From Auriscalpium vulgare (Eukaryota > Basidiomycota > Agaricomycetes > Russulales > Auriscalpiaceae): a stretch of 64,000 nucleotides of DNA. A model generated the notes under the pieces. That model did no database searches. It was not told the origin of the DNA and saw only the letters and a list, made by a program, of their open reading frames with translations. Within the stretch, counting starts at the first letter, position 1, and the number at the start of each line of letters is the position of its first letter. The stretch lies in NCBI GenBank assembly GCA_019915015.1, contig JAHBBC010000009.1:1364001-1428000 (forward strand). The letters are read 5' to 3'. Positions 9,860-21,639 of the stretch are shown one piece after another. A program made the position numbers and the translations under genes.

Positions 9860-12800
9860 AGACAAAGTCGACGAAGGCGAATCCATCGCCATGATCATCG
9901 AAGGTGAAGGAGACAATGTCCGGATCATCGCCTATACCCAAATCGACTCCTCGGACGAGTCGGCGGTTCGCCACGCATACGTCACCGCTTCCGAAGCACG
10001 CTCACATCTTCCCGAACACTCCGCGCCTTCTTTCATGCAGAATATCTGTCCCGCCCCGCCTCGAAAGCCACTAGCGGCTGAACACTCCCATCTTGATCCC
10101 AAACACGCATTTCCGAACCAGTTTGCCGCATCGTCCTCGTCTCCTCAGTCCTCGCGTACTTACGTTCTCAGTTCGCAACCCCTCGGTCCCGGTTTGCAAT
10201 CCCCGCCCAGTTCCACAGGACCGATGATGCCATCCCCCTCACTTTCCCAAACATCCCCAGACTCTTATCTTGGCACCCAGCGCACTTCGACTCCTTTCTT
10301 GGCCACGCCCTCGACTTCGCCTTCGACACACGACGCCGACGCACACGATACCTTCATCGGCAAGAAGAAGTACAAACCAGTCGGGCAGAAAGTCAAACCC
10401 GTCCTCGGTACGCTTCCCGAAGGCTTCCGAATCGAGCGCAACATCACCGGCGATCCACTCGCGTCCATGCCGCCGCTCAACCCTCATCCTCCGAAGTTCA
10501 CACCTACCGGTCGATATACCCAAGAGCGACACGACGCCATGGACGCCCTTCCGAACTCCGATTTCTTGACACCGACCGAGCGCGACCTTCTCCACAACAC
10601 CATCTCCGAGCAAAACAAAGTGTTCGCCTGGGCCGAGAATGAGCGAGGAAGCTTCAAAGAGGATTACTTTCCGCCTATTCAAATCCCAGTGGTCGCGCAT
10701 GTCCCTTGGGTCGATCGTAACATCCCCATACCCCCAGGCATCCGCGACGAAGTCTGCAGAATGATCAAGAAAAAGATCGATGCAGGCGTCTACGAACCTT
10801 CCAACTCCTCCTATCGATTGAAGTGGTTTTGCGTCACGAAGAAGGACGGTAAGCTTCGAATCGTCCACTCGCTCGAACCGCTCAACGCCGTCACGGTCGC
10901 ACATTCCGGAGTCCCGCCTATCCAAGAGCACCTCGCCGAGCAGTTCGGAGGTCGTGCTTGCGGTGGCATCCTCGACCTGTACGTCGGCTACGACGAGCGA
11001 GTCATCGACGAACGATCCCGCGACTTCACGACCTTCCAAACCCCCTACGGCGCGCATCGTCTCGTCACCCTGCCGATGGGTTGGACGAACTCGGTCCCGA
11101 TATTCCACGACGACGTCACCCACATACTTCGCGAAGAGATTCCGACATATACCATCCCCTTCATCGACGATGTCCCCATCAAAGGCCCGAAGTCGGACTA
11201 CAGGCTCGCGGACGGTTCGTATGAGATGATACCAGAGAACCCAGACATCCGTCGCTTCGTCTGGGAACATCTCCTCAACACGAACCGAATCCTCCAACGC
11301 ATGCGCTATTCGGAGGGCACCTTCTCCGGTACGAAGTCGATCCTCATATCGCGCGAGTTCACGGTTCTTCGCCATCTCTGCACTCCAGAAGGCAGACGTG
11401 CAGACCCTACCACCATCTCCGCGATCACCAATTGGGGACCTTGTAAAGATCTTTCAGATGTTCGCGCGTTCCTCGGAACCGTTGGCGTTTGTCGGATCTT
11501 CATCAAGGACTTCGCGAAGCACGCTTGGCCCCTCACAAAGCTCACGCGCAAAGGAGTTGACTTCGAGTATGGTACCGAGCAGCTTATCGCACAGGAGTAC
11601 CTCAAGGACGCACTCGTCAATTCCGAAGCACTTCGAGCCATCAACTACGAATCTCCCGCCGCCGTCATCCTCGCCGTCGACACCTCCTACATCGCCGTTG
11701 GCTACATCCTCGCCCAAGAAGACGAAGAAAATAAGAAGAAGCGATACTACAGTCGGTTCGGATCAATATCGCTAAACGATCGCGAACGTCGCTTCTCCCA
11801 GCCGAAGCTCGAAATCTATGGTCTCTACCGCGCATTGAAGACGCTGAAGATCTACCTCATCGGACTTCGGAACCTCATCGTCGAAGTTGACGCTCTTTCC
11901 ATTGGCGGTATGCTGAAGCACCCAGATCTAGTCCCCACTGCGAGCACCAATCGCTGGATTATCTCCATCCTCGCCTTCATATTTCTACTTCGGCACGTCC
12001 CAGGAATTTTTCACGGCCCCGACCGTCTCTCCCGACGCGTTCGGCAGCCTGGAGATCCTCCCGAAGTTGAAGACGACGACTTCGACAACTGGATCAATGA
12101 GTTGTACGGCTTCCTGAACATCGCCCACACCGCCAGCATGAACGAGCAACCGACTTGGACTCCTTCTACCCCTTCCGCGTCCGTCCACGAGGTGTTCGCA
12201 CTGACCGAGGACGGTCAGACTCAAAGTATGGAGGAGGAGCCCCCGGTGCTGCGATATGGCGAGATCCCGCGCACCGAAGCCGCACACAAAGCCGACAAAC
12301 GCATCATCTACGTCCGAGATTGGCTAGAAGACCCAGTACGTCCCGAGAAAATGACCGACACCGAGTTCACCACATTCGTTCGCTACGCCACCAAGTTCTT
12401 CGTTACTAGAGATCGCCTCTGGCGTCGTCACAAAGATGGCGGACACAAGCTCGTCCCGCACAAGAAACGCCGCGTCGACATCCTCATCGACTGCCATGAC
12501 AAAGTCGGCCATCGAGGAGTGTTCGCAACACGCTCGCTCATCGGCCAACGCTTCTGGTGGCCGTCCTACGAAGCCGACGTACTGTGGTATGTTCGGACGT
12601 GTCTAATCTGCCAACAGCGTCAACGACTCCAAATCCTCCTACCCCCAACCGTCGCACCACCCGCTTCTTTGTTCGCGAAGATCTACGTCGACACCATGCA
12701 CATGCCGCCCTCGAACGGGTACCGCTACATCGTCCAAGGTCGATGTTCCATCACTTCGTATCCCGAATTCCGTCTACTCAAGAAAGAGAACTCTGTCGCA

Positions 12801-13719
12801 CTCGCGAAGTTCTTCTACGAGGAAATCATCTCCCGTTGGGGTTCGCTTAGCGAGATCGTCACCGACAACGGCAAACCGTTCATCAAAGCCCTCGAGCACC
12901 TCGAAACGCTGTACCACATCCGACATATTCGAATCAGCGGCTACAACTCCCGAGCAAACGGTATAGTCGAACGCTCACATTACGATGTTTGGCAGGCACT
13001 CTTCAAAGCAGCAGACGGAGACCAGTCACAATGGGCGCGCCACGCTCACTCTGTCTTCTGGTCGGAGCGCCTCACAGTTCGGAAACGCATGGGCTGTTCG
13101 CCTTACTTCGCGGTCACGGGTTGTCACCCGCTCATTCCCCTGGACATTGCTGAAGCCACGTATCTCCAGCCCCCTCCAGATTCCATACTCTCGACTACAG
13201 ATCTCATCGCTCGCCGCGCCATCGCTCTCCAGAAGCGTTACGCCGACATCTCGGCACTTCGCTCCCAAGTGTCGCTCCCAAGTCTACGAGACTCGCATCG
13301 AGAACGCTCGACGCTTTGAAGCTGAACATTCGCACACGATTCGCGACTTCGACTTCAAACGAGGAACACTCGTACTCATGCGCAACACCGCGATAGAGAA
13401 GTCGCTCAACCGCAAGATGCGTCCACGTTACCTCGGTCCCCTCGTCGTCATCTCGCGCAACCGAGGCGGCGCATACATCCTCGCCGACCTCGACGCTTCC
13501 GTTCTAGATCGCCCCATTGCCGCATTCCGAGTCATTCCTTACTTCGCTCGTCGAGAACCGATCAAGATTGACATTCGTGACATCGACATAGATACTCAGC
13601 GACTTCGCGAGCTCGAGCAAAGCGAGACGCAAGGCAACGAAGACGAAGCAGATCCACCCGAAGTTGAGCAACGCGACGTAGAGCCCCCTGATGATGAAGC
13701 AGAAGCCGAACAAGAGTAG
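9672..13719 (+). CDS. pol: Pol: reverse transcriptase, RNase H, integrase (frameshifted near 3' end)
   Basis: The frame is +1 relative to gag and overlaps it by 188 nt. Pol-like sequence begins around HGDTIGFARSKLL, so a +1 shift would act near 9800. RT has DLYVGYDER (motif A) and IPFIDDVP (FIDD in place of YxDD, about residue 497). RNase H has LAVDTS, KLEIYGL, VEVDA and HGPDRLSR. Integrase has an H-H-C-C finger (GHRG ... CLICQQ) and a D, D-35-E triad at about residues 1006, 1064 and 1100. A 13-bp direct duplication at 13259-13284 ends this frame at 13319. The C-terminal integrase part with a GPY/F-like module (MRPRYLGPLVVI) continues in another frame to 13719. This copy therefore makes a truncated integrase unless recoded. 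Confidence 0.92.
13259..13284 (+). repeat. 13-bp tandem duplication that breaks the pol frame
   Basis: TCGCTCCCAAGTG at 13259-13271 is followed by TCGCTCCCAAGTC at 13272-13284. Thirteen is not a multiple of three. Deleting one unit makes the integrase core continuous with the GPY-like tail. Confidence 0.9.
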
Positions 13720-14138
13720 AGAACACGACGGAGCGCATTCCAGAATCCACACCACTTCCCTCTCCTCCCCATCGTGTCTCTTATCTCATTTTCTTTTGTA
13801 CTATACTAAGTCGCTCGCGCCTACCGCTGTAGCGCAGGGCTACTCAAGATCAAAGTCCTAAGTCTATGAAGGAGTACTGAGACTTAAACAAAAGAATCGA
13901 ATTTTCATCTTTCCTGACTTAGCTGTGTGCGCTTCAGAGTCCCGAAGTCGCTTCGGCTTTCGTACGTTCACTTCGTGTTGATCTCACACAGTTCGAACGC
14001 AAGAAAACGAATCCTATTCAAGCTCAAGAACCAAAGAACAAGTACAATCATTCTATTTTACATTTTCCTCCCCCTTTCCCCTTTTCTTTTCGACTTCGCC
14101 CCTTTCCCCTCGACTTCGCCGACTTCCCTTGACTTCGC

Positions 14139-16103
14139 TCAATCCTCCGACTCGTCGTCCTCATTTCCGCCGAACAGCGTCACCGGTTCGCCCGCGTTGT
14201 ACCGCTCCCACAGCGCCCGGTTGAGGTACCGGGTCTCGGCCCAGTTCAGGTCGATGATGCGGTTGTGGACGAGGTAGGCGAGCGTCATGGCATCGGCCTT
14301 CATGATCCGAATCATCCGGACGATGCGGCGCTCAGCTTCGGTGAGCCCGATGTCCGTCGGCACTTCGTCGATCGCCCTCGCCATGGCCTCCAGGTCGTCC
14401 ATCGTCGGCGGCTCGGGGAGGGTGTGGTCGGTGAAGCGGTCGGACTGAGGCAGCCCGCGCACCCTCGTCTCGTTCCCGTAGATGGGCACGGGGATGACGC
14501 GGCGCGTCCGGGACGACTTCGCCCTGGCCTTGCCCTTGCCCTTGTTCTTCGGCTTGCTCGGGCCCGCGACCGGCGCGCTTGGAGGCCGAACCAAGGTTTC
14601 TAGGATCGTGTTAGCTTCGGAACGCCATCACAATCAAGCAACGACTTACCCTCGAGGTCCTTGCCCATCTCCTCCCACATGTCCTCCCCCGCGGTCCCGA
14701 ACCCTGCGTCTTGCTCCGAGTCAGACTTCGGACTAGGCAGGAAGAGCGGCGTGCTCTTACCTGGCATCGTCGCTTGCGTCTGCGACGGCCCAGCCATCTC
14801 GACGTCCGAAGTCAGGTCAACTTCGGACGACGCCACTGCCTTTTTCTCTGTGGGCTCGGGTCAGCTCTCCTCCTCGAACGAAGTCCAACGAAGTCACTTA
14901 CTTTGCGCCTGGGCGCGCGTCTCCTTCCTCGGCGTCACCTTGGGCGTCGCCTTCACCTTCTTTGCTGCCGGCTGCACGACATCGTCGTCATGGTCCGGCG
15001 AGGCCTCGGGCACGCGCTTGAGGCCCGACTCTTCCGTCTTGCCCTTTTTCTCTGTTACAACGTCATCAGTTCCGACCCGAACGCAGAAGAACAAAGCCGA
15101 ACTTACTTGATTCAACAACTGGACCGTTCGTCCAGTAACACCCGTGCACCGCTATCATACAGCGGGCGCACGACACCTTTACCTTCGTCTGGATCTTGAC
15201 GATCTGCGGCGCGCAGGCGTGCCCGTGCGTCGCGATGTACCCGCGGCAATAGTCGCATACCTAGAAAACGAGCCGAAGTCAGCGCCGAACCCAACACACA
15301 ATGCCGAACGACGTACCGAACCGTACGACTCATAGTCGTACTTCCCCGTCTTGATCGTCTTCACGAGCGCGTTGGCCTCCCGGTACTGCGCTCCCCACTT
15401 CGCGTCCCTCGCCCAAGTCGCGTCGTCCAACTCGAGGACGAGGTGCTTCGTCGCCTTCTTCTTCGTCTTCTTCGCCTCGAGGTCCTCCTCCTTCTCCTCG
15501 TCGGCGAGCTCGTCCTCTGCGGGCTCGTCGTCCGCGACTTCGCCGTCTTCCAGCTCCTCGCCCGGCACCTCGGACTCACCCTCGGACTTCGCGACAGGCA
15601 GCGTGGCAATAGCCGCCCCCGCGGGTCCGTAGTCGACTTCGCCCAAGTCGAGCTCGACGTCGTCGCCGGCGAGCTGGCCTTCGAGCATGAGCTCAAAGGC
15701 GCTGCGTTTCTAGAAGCGAACCGAGTTAGCGATCATGCGAAGTCAACAAACTGGAGACGACTTACTGGAGGCAGCGGCTGCAGGAGGCCGTCAGAGTCGT
15801 CGACCCACGCCGGCGTGCCGTGGTGGTCCGCATAGTACTGGAGGCGCGCTAGGCACCCTCCGAGCTCGACTTGGAACTGCGGGTGCGGCCGACCCATTTT
15901 CTAGAGAGACGAAGTCAGCAAGAGGTTCTCAACCGAAGACGACGAGGACTTACCAGCCCGAGCAAGATGGACTTGCACCAGGCGCGCTTCGCGTCTTCGG
16001 TCGCCTCCGGGTTGAAGGAGTCGAGCATGCCGTTGAGGCCGAGGTGGATCTCGCGGAGCGAGACCTTCGCCTTGGTGGACCTGGAGGACGTAGATGCCGA
16101 CAT
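14139..16103 (-). CDS. Antisense seven-exon accessory gene inside the Gypsy element
   Basis: I read seven exons on the minus strand: 16103-15954, 15900-15766, 15709-15317, 15260-15107, 15051-14902, 14847-14650, 14599-14139. All six introns are 50-56 nt, five with GTAAGT and one with GTACGT, all ending AG, most with CTGAC/CTAAC branch points. The splice gives one 546-residue frame. Exon 1 starts MSASTSSRSTKAKVSLREIH. Exon 3 is very acidic. Exon 4 has a Cys/His cluster (C228, C231, H238, H240, C242, C257, C260, H265, C267) that could bind zinc. Exons 5-7 carry several Lys/Arg clusters suggesting nuclear import, then a mainly helical C-terminus ending in an acidic tail. Because the gene is antisense to the genomic RNA, its introns survive retrotransposition. 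No family recognised; a nucleic-acid-binding or regulatory role is inference. Confidence 0.85.
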
Positions 16104-16680
16104 GGTAGTGGTTAGGGAAGGGAGCGCCCGAGGTGAGAGGTAAAGGAAAAGGGAGGAAAGTTGAAGGCGAACCACGGAAAAGTTCGCCTCCTTTTATCCC
16201 TTTTCCCCTCCCATTGTTCGGCAAATAGGCACCCCCAAGACGAACAAAGAGGCATCCGCCGACTTCGTAAAAATCTTCCGACCCTCGACCCTGATCCCAC
16301 GCTAGCGACGCACAGCCGAACGCGCTCGGCAACCAGGTACACCGATTTGGGTATATTTCCAATAGCGCCTAGACCATGATATCATATCTGACATCATCAC
16401 GATGTCATCGACCCAATTCGACTTCGCCTCTACCCTCCACATTCCGATCGCTCCCACGACCACGGCTCATCAATTCTGCCTCGGCCCCCGGCGCAAATCA
16501 TGATCGCATCATCATCCCGACATGCCCGCCGCTTCGTTTCTCGCCCCCGACATCGCTTCCGACTTCGCTTCCACATTCCGACTTTTCCCGAGTTTCCCAT
16601 CACTTGCCACATTTGCCTTCGGAACACATCTCCCCTCATCTCGGTGACCGTGGACGGTCACTATCAAAGTATGTAGGAGG
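16104..16680. promoter_or_regulatory. Promoter region of the antisense gene and pre-LTR leader
   Basis: These 577 bp between the antisense start codon and the 3' LTR hold no convincing ORF. They should contain the minus-strand promoter and the plus-strand polypurine tract next to 16681. No TATA element stands out. Confidence 0.4.
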
Positions 16681-18251
16681 TGATACGCCTGATTCCCCGT
16701 CGAGCGGGGATTCCACCGCGACTTTTTGGTTTTTCATTTCGAACCAAAGTCACGTGACTTTGGTCTCCGGACCGTCGTTTCCGCCGTTTCGGCACAGCCA
16801 CTTCGGAAAGTTCCGAAGTCACGTGACTTCGGCTCCGAACTTTCCAGCGCTTCGGCCTCGTTTCCAGTCACCCCGAGGCGCCCGCACGTGGTTCGGTCGA
16901 GACCTTTCGGCCCATCAGCAGCAGACACGCCACAAAGTCGCTGCCGGACCAAGATCAGTGTAGTGAAACGCCCCGTGAGCGTATCTCCGAGATAACCGGC
17001 TGTCACCCGGTACTTCCCTGTCCGATTCTCCCCCTCACTTATAGTGTTCCCGATTAATCCCCTCTATCGTCCCGACCTTTCCGAGCCAAGGCGAACCGAG
17101 CCCGAAGCCATGGCTACCTTCCCAGCCACTTCGGAAGATCGTCCGCCACTCGCTGCGACTTCGGCTCGCGGATATACGTTTGGCGCGCCGTGTACCGCTG
17201 AGGCGCGTCTCCACAATATCGTTCGTACTTCATCCTTCTGTATATCACATCGTAGCGACAGCGCTGATCGTTTGTCTGGTATCCATCGTTCTCGTTCCCC
17301 ATGAGAGCTCCCTCTCGCTACATATGCTCGTTCCGACCCACCTCGACTTGCGACACATGATCTTTATCCACTTCGCTCGTGTTTCGTCTCTGTACGCACC
17401 TACCTATGTTCGTTTCCGTACGATACGGTCTTGCACTCGTTGTAGCTTAAATACGACTCGATAGCACACCGAATAACAAGTTACTTTCCCCCCTCATAGT
17501 CAGCATCTCGAAAGAGACGTTGCAAACCGCCCGCATCGACAGCTCTTACTGCCGTTGTACTCCCTCGTTCTCCTTATCGCTTGTAACCTCACTTTCGACT
17601 ACGCCGCACGCCGCAATACGCTCGCCTTTGACTTCGCTTTCGACCTTCGCCTTTCGCACCACGTACCCCAACTTCGCTTTCCGAACTTCGCCTTCCGAAC
17701 CTCGCCTCCTGAACCTCGCCTCTCGAACATCGACGACCAAACCTCGCCTCTCGAACATCGCCATCGACAGACCTTCATCCACTTTGATATCACCTTCAAG
17801 GCCTCCTCAAGTTCAGGCCCACGACGAACGCGTTCCCCATTACACATAACTTCGTCCTCAAGCCGAAGTTGTCCGAAGTCACCCAACTACCCATCGCACC
17901 GATCAACGTATAAAGCCGAACTTCGTGTTACGTCGATCTCTCTCTCCCTCCCTCCCTCGTCATTCCGCGTTCCTCCGCGTCCAACTTCGGAGCTCGCTCG
18001 TCGCGACTTCGTTTGTTCGTCACTTCGGTGACTCGTACGCTTTCCCCTTCTCGTTTCCTGGTCCGGCGCACACGCCGAACCCTCATTCCGATCCGAATCC
18101 TCGTTACGACCACGATCCACGTATCGGTGGAGTCACTTCGCGAACCTTTGGGAACGTGACGACTCGCTCGCACAACACCGCGGTACCACTGACAGCGCTC
18201 TAGGGATAGGAAAGTACCCATTTCCGCCCTACTACCGTCTGGTGCCCATCA
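16681..18251 (+). repeat. 3' LTR of the 12.7-kb Gypsy element
   Basis: Matches 5515-7087 at an offset of 11166 bp. Visible differences: a T for C near 16725, two G for A changes around 18067 and 18108, and GGG for GGGGG near 18150. Confidence 0.95.
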
Positions 18252-18497
18252 GCGCGAAGCGCGACAGCGACACGAACACCTTCCCACTCTGCAAGTCTAG
18301 TCACCCGGTCTGGATCGCGACGCATAGGAGGCAGTGTTGGTGGTTGTTGTCCTGTGAGGCACTCGCCGCACGCCCCGCTAGGGTCTGTCCCGGGTGATAG
18401 CGTATCATTTTGGAGCCCACCGCGAGGGGTATGGTGATGACGATCGTGTTCGAGCTTTAAAATCAGCCTCGTAGACGGCATCCGGTCGCTGATCAAC

Positions 18498-19737
18498 ATG
18501 GCGCCAAAACCCAAGATAGCCCACCTCCCAACGCGAACACAGCCGCAGAGGACCACGAGGGCGGATGCTCGCAATACGTTGCGACAGGCGGCCATAGAGG
18601 CAGAAATCGAGGAACCACAAGACGAGCAGGGGGAAGTCTCATCGCTATCAAGTCTGCCATCAGAAGAAGAGGATCCGCGTGGACCAACCCTCAGTAGGGA
18701 GATCCGACGCGCCGGAGAGGACCCTAGGTCCCTGATCACAGGAGGGGATCGCGTCACGATCGAGGGACTAGAAGGTTTGCTTCTGAATTCTGATGGTGGC
18801 AATAGCAACCATCACACAGGGCATGATCCGGAGGGAGAATGCTCGAGGAACGGACGGGTCAGTCCGGGATGGGGATGGGCCGTTTCCTTACAAGATAGGA
18901 CTTCGCGGAACGTCGCGGAACCTAGCAACAATCCCCAACGAGCTCTATCAAGCAGCAAGAACCCCAGCAACCCAAAGTCGCCAACACAGTCAGGAATGAA
19001 CGCACAGCAACAAGGAACAGGAACGGGTGGAGGAGGCGGTGGAACAGGTGGCGGAGGAGGTGGCGGCGGTGGAGGCGACGGCGGTGGAGGAGGGGGAGGC
19101 GGCGGACAACCGGTAATACCGCCTCAGCCCAACGTCGCGCCAGTCGCAATGCCTACCCGCGGGGACCGCAACGCACCGTTTTTCAATCAGAAAGCCCGCG
19201 AGTTACCGCGTTACTTTGACGACCTGAACCATCTCTTTGCCCGGGCTCAACTAGTGGATGATACGGCGAAGAAGGGCCACACAGTGCGTTACCTAGACGT
19301 CGCGACGGCTGAGGAGTGGGAAGCGAGGCCGGAGTTTAAGGATCCCACCAAGACCTACCAAGACTTTCAGGACGCCATTGTTAAACTATACCCGGGAGCC
19401 GATGAGGACCGCAAGTATACCATCGCGGACATGGATGCGCTCGTAGGCATTCTTCGCGATCACCGACTTCCTGGTTAAGAAAGCAGGATCTCGACCCGTG
19501 AGCGCGATATCGCGTTCCTTCGCGCTTTCCAGGACAGCCTCATGAACCAGGTGGTGACGAGACTGCAGATCAAATTGCCGGACCATGATAAAGAAACACC
19601 GTACCCCATGGCCGACGTACTAGAGGCAGGAGAGTACGAGCGGAGGGGCACTCCCTCAATCGTACCAGCGGTCATCGCAGGTCCGGCAGTGGCAGTCGCA
19701 ACGATGGAGCCTGTAATCAAAATAGAACAGTTCTGAT
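18498..19737 (+). pseudogene. Truncated gag of element X
   Basis: It starts MAPKPKIAHLPTRTQPQRTT at 18498, only 91 bp after the X LTR. A Gly-rich run (about 19020-19110) precedes the capsid-like part with ELPRYFDDLNHLFA and KLYPGADEDRKYTIADMDAL. The frame breaks near 19450 and continues in another frame (SARDIAFLRAFQDSL, RLQIKLPDHDKETPY) until 19737, where homology stops. There is no zinc knuckle or pol. It is a homologue of the 12.7-kb element's gag (compare KLYPGADANRAYTTADLDEL there). Confidence 0.85.
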
Positions 19738-20544
19738 TCCATATTTGGAATCAGTTCTTTCGAGCAGAAAAATATGCCGTCGGAGTCCGAAGTAAAGTAC
19801 AGTTTACGGTTTCACCCGGGCACACACCCGAGTTTTTCCGGTCGACAGTTTTACTCTTATATCTTCGTGGAAACGAGTTGGATTTGCGATTGCTTTGTAC
19901 CATTGGGAAGGTACGAGGAACAGCTTTCGAATGGTGGTTGTTTCATGAAATTTGAATGAGCAGATTGTGAGGAGTTAGTTTATGATGTTCAGGCTGTTAT
20001 CTTCATGTTTCTTAAATACTAAAAAGATCGCTTGCTGTTTTAATCGTTGAATTTATTGTGATGACATTGTGAACATATCAACAATAGTTGCAAGATTGTG
20101 CATTCCTTGTCACTTAATCTCTTGCTTTCATGATATTTGGATGAGCACACTGTGAGGTGTTGCTTTATGAAATTGAGACTATGCTTTTGAATTAAGAATT
20201 CAGTATTGTCACCTCTGCTCTTTGCGGGGCTGACAATATAAATTAAAAATTGAGACTCTGGTGCAATATATATCGAAACTGGGGCCAGGTGTAGTCCGGT
20301 TTGAATTTGATTGAACAGTGAGCATAGATAGTCAATATAAATCTAGGAAGGCGCTGAGACTGAACATTTCAGTGGCATATGAATCAAACATTGACGCTTG
20401 TTGTATAATATAAATCCAAACAGGGGCTGAAGGGTGATCTGAAACAAATATTCAACCTTGCGGTGTGATATAAATTGAGATAAATTCAAACAGAGGCTGA
20501 ATGCATTTTGGTATAACCTAGCTTGAAAATCCAGCAATGTGGTA
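19738..20544. repeat. AT-rich spacer grading into a minisatellite
   Basis: No gene seen. From about 20215 the sequence becomes diverged copies of the GGCTGAGTGCATTTTGGTG repeat that continues at 25276 beyond the inserted element. Confidence 0.6.
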
Positions 20545-20714
20545 CTTGGTGGGAAATGGCCAGCGCAAGCATGGCAGTACAATTACTCTTAATCATTTAG
20601 GGGGCAGGGGGGAGAGGGGCTTGGCCATTAAATATACCCAAGCAAAATTGCTGACAGTTTAGGCTTGGGGATTGTCTCTATCATTGGGTGGTAGCTCAAC
20701 GTCCTGCATGCTCC

Positions 20715-21335
20715 GATGCACTAGGTGGTCGGAGGTGAGTGTTGCAATGTTGTGACATTGTGATCATTCTTCCGGTAAGAATGCTCCGGAATGGTGGTCA
20801 GATTCCTGAGGCAATAATCGGGACGCTAATGAAAATACAAAACAATCAGGATCAGAATGATGCAGTGCGAGTACAAGAACTGAGGTGGACAATGGTGCGA
20901 CTGCAGAGGAATACAGATGTCACAGTAACTGGAGTGACATTGTGCACACATTCTGATGACAATCTCAACAGTAAACATGTCTGATGGCATTCTGACGAGT
21001 TGTGACAGCTGTGGGAGATGTTGTGCTTGAGGTTGCGTGGTGGCCATTGGAATGATGAGAGCAGGTTGGACGACTATGTGCAGGTCGTGCCACTGGGTTG
21101 ATGGTTCAAGGGTGCTGTCCAAGGTGCACTTTTGATCATGAAATGTTTTGCAAGACTGCAATGGTGAGAACTCTGGCTCCTACCTTGCAAACATTCGGAA
21201 AGACTACTTGAATGGTCTGAACGCTGCTGTTGCTGTGAAACACCTTAATTTCCGAAATTATTACATGGCTGTCGACTTGACAAAAGGGCAAAAATTCCCC
21301 AATGATCGCCTGGCAGCATGTAACAAGGCGTATCA
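20715..21335 (-). mobile_element. LTR fragment inside copy A
   Basis: On the minus strand it starts TGATACGCCTTGTTACATGC, the LTR 5' end of the Gypsy solo-LTR family, and is truncated at its distal end. Confidence 0.65.
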
Positions 21336-21639
21336 ACCTATTGCTTAGCCCTATCATGTATTATATATATGATATCCTACAAAGAGTGAGCACTTGTAAC
21401 CATTAAGATGATCTGGACACAGATGGTAGAGATGTATTGGCTATGTTTTCTCAACTCTATATATTGTGTTTGCATTATTGTGATTTGCAAAATGGATGAG
21501 AATCACTGAACAAAAAGAGTTCAAAGGTCCTCGACCCGTTGGCTGTGGCGCCACCGGGTGCCGCGGCTCCGCTCTTGACTCTGACACTTACATATAGCCG
21601 CCGCACTCTCGCTGCTGCTTCCCACAACATGTGACGTGT

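Larger units (their letters stand above)
5515..18251 (+). mobile_element. Full-length 12.7-kb Ty3/Gypsy element with antisense accessory gene
   Basis: The LTRs are 5515-7087 (1573 bp) and 16681-18251 (1571 bp). By eye they differ by one 2-bp indel and about three substitutions. The target duplication GCGC is at 5511-5514 and 18252-18255. The internal order is primer-binding site, gag-protease, RT-RNase H-integrase, then an antisense spliced gene, then the 3' LTR; this is the Gypsy order with integrase last. The sequence before the 3' LTR (AAAGTATGTAGGAGG) is a weak polypurine tract. Insertion is recent, judged by the LTRs, but pol carries a frame-breaking 13-bp duplication. Confidence 0.95.
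4293..19737 (+). mobile_element. Remnant of Gypsy element X: 5' LTR, PBS, broken gag
   Basis: The 5' LTR runs 4293-5514 and resumes at 18256-18407 (TGATAGG...GCGTATCA). A second, solo copy of the same LTR lies at 34074-34731 in reverse orientation and shows the uninterrupted site. This copy is interrupted by an about 0.6-kb insert (about 4570-5186) and by the 12.7-kb Gypsy element. A primer-binding-like sequence follows at 18408, then a gag. The element ends abruptly near 19737, with no pol and no 3' LTR. Confidence 0.8.

Noticed and set aside
8375..9928. 517-codon minus-strand open frame
   Set aside because: It lies exactly opposite gag-protease; its composition mirrors the GC-biased sense codons and it has no motif or intron signal.
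10239..11375. 378-codon minus-strand open frame opposite RT
   Set aside because: Shadow of pol in a GC-rich sequence; the sense strand has all expected RT motifs.
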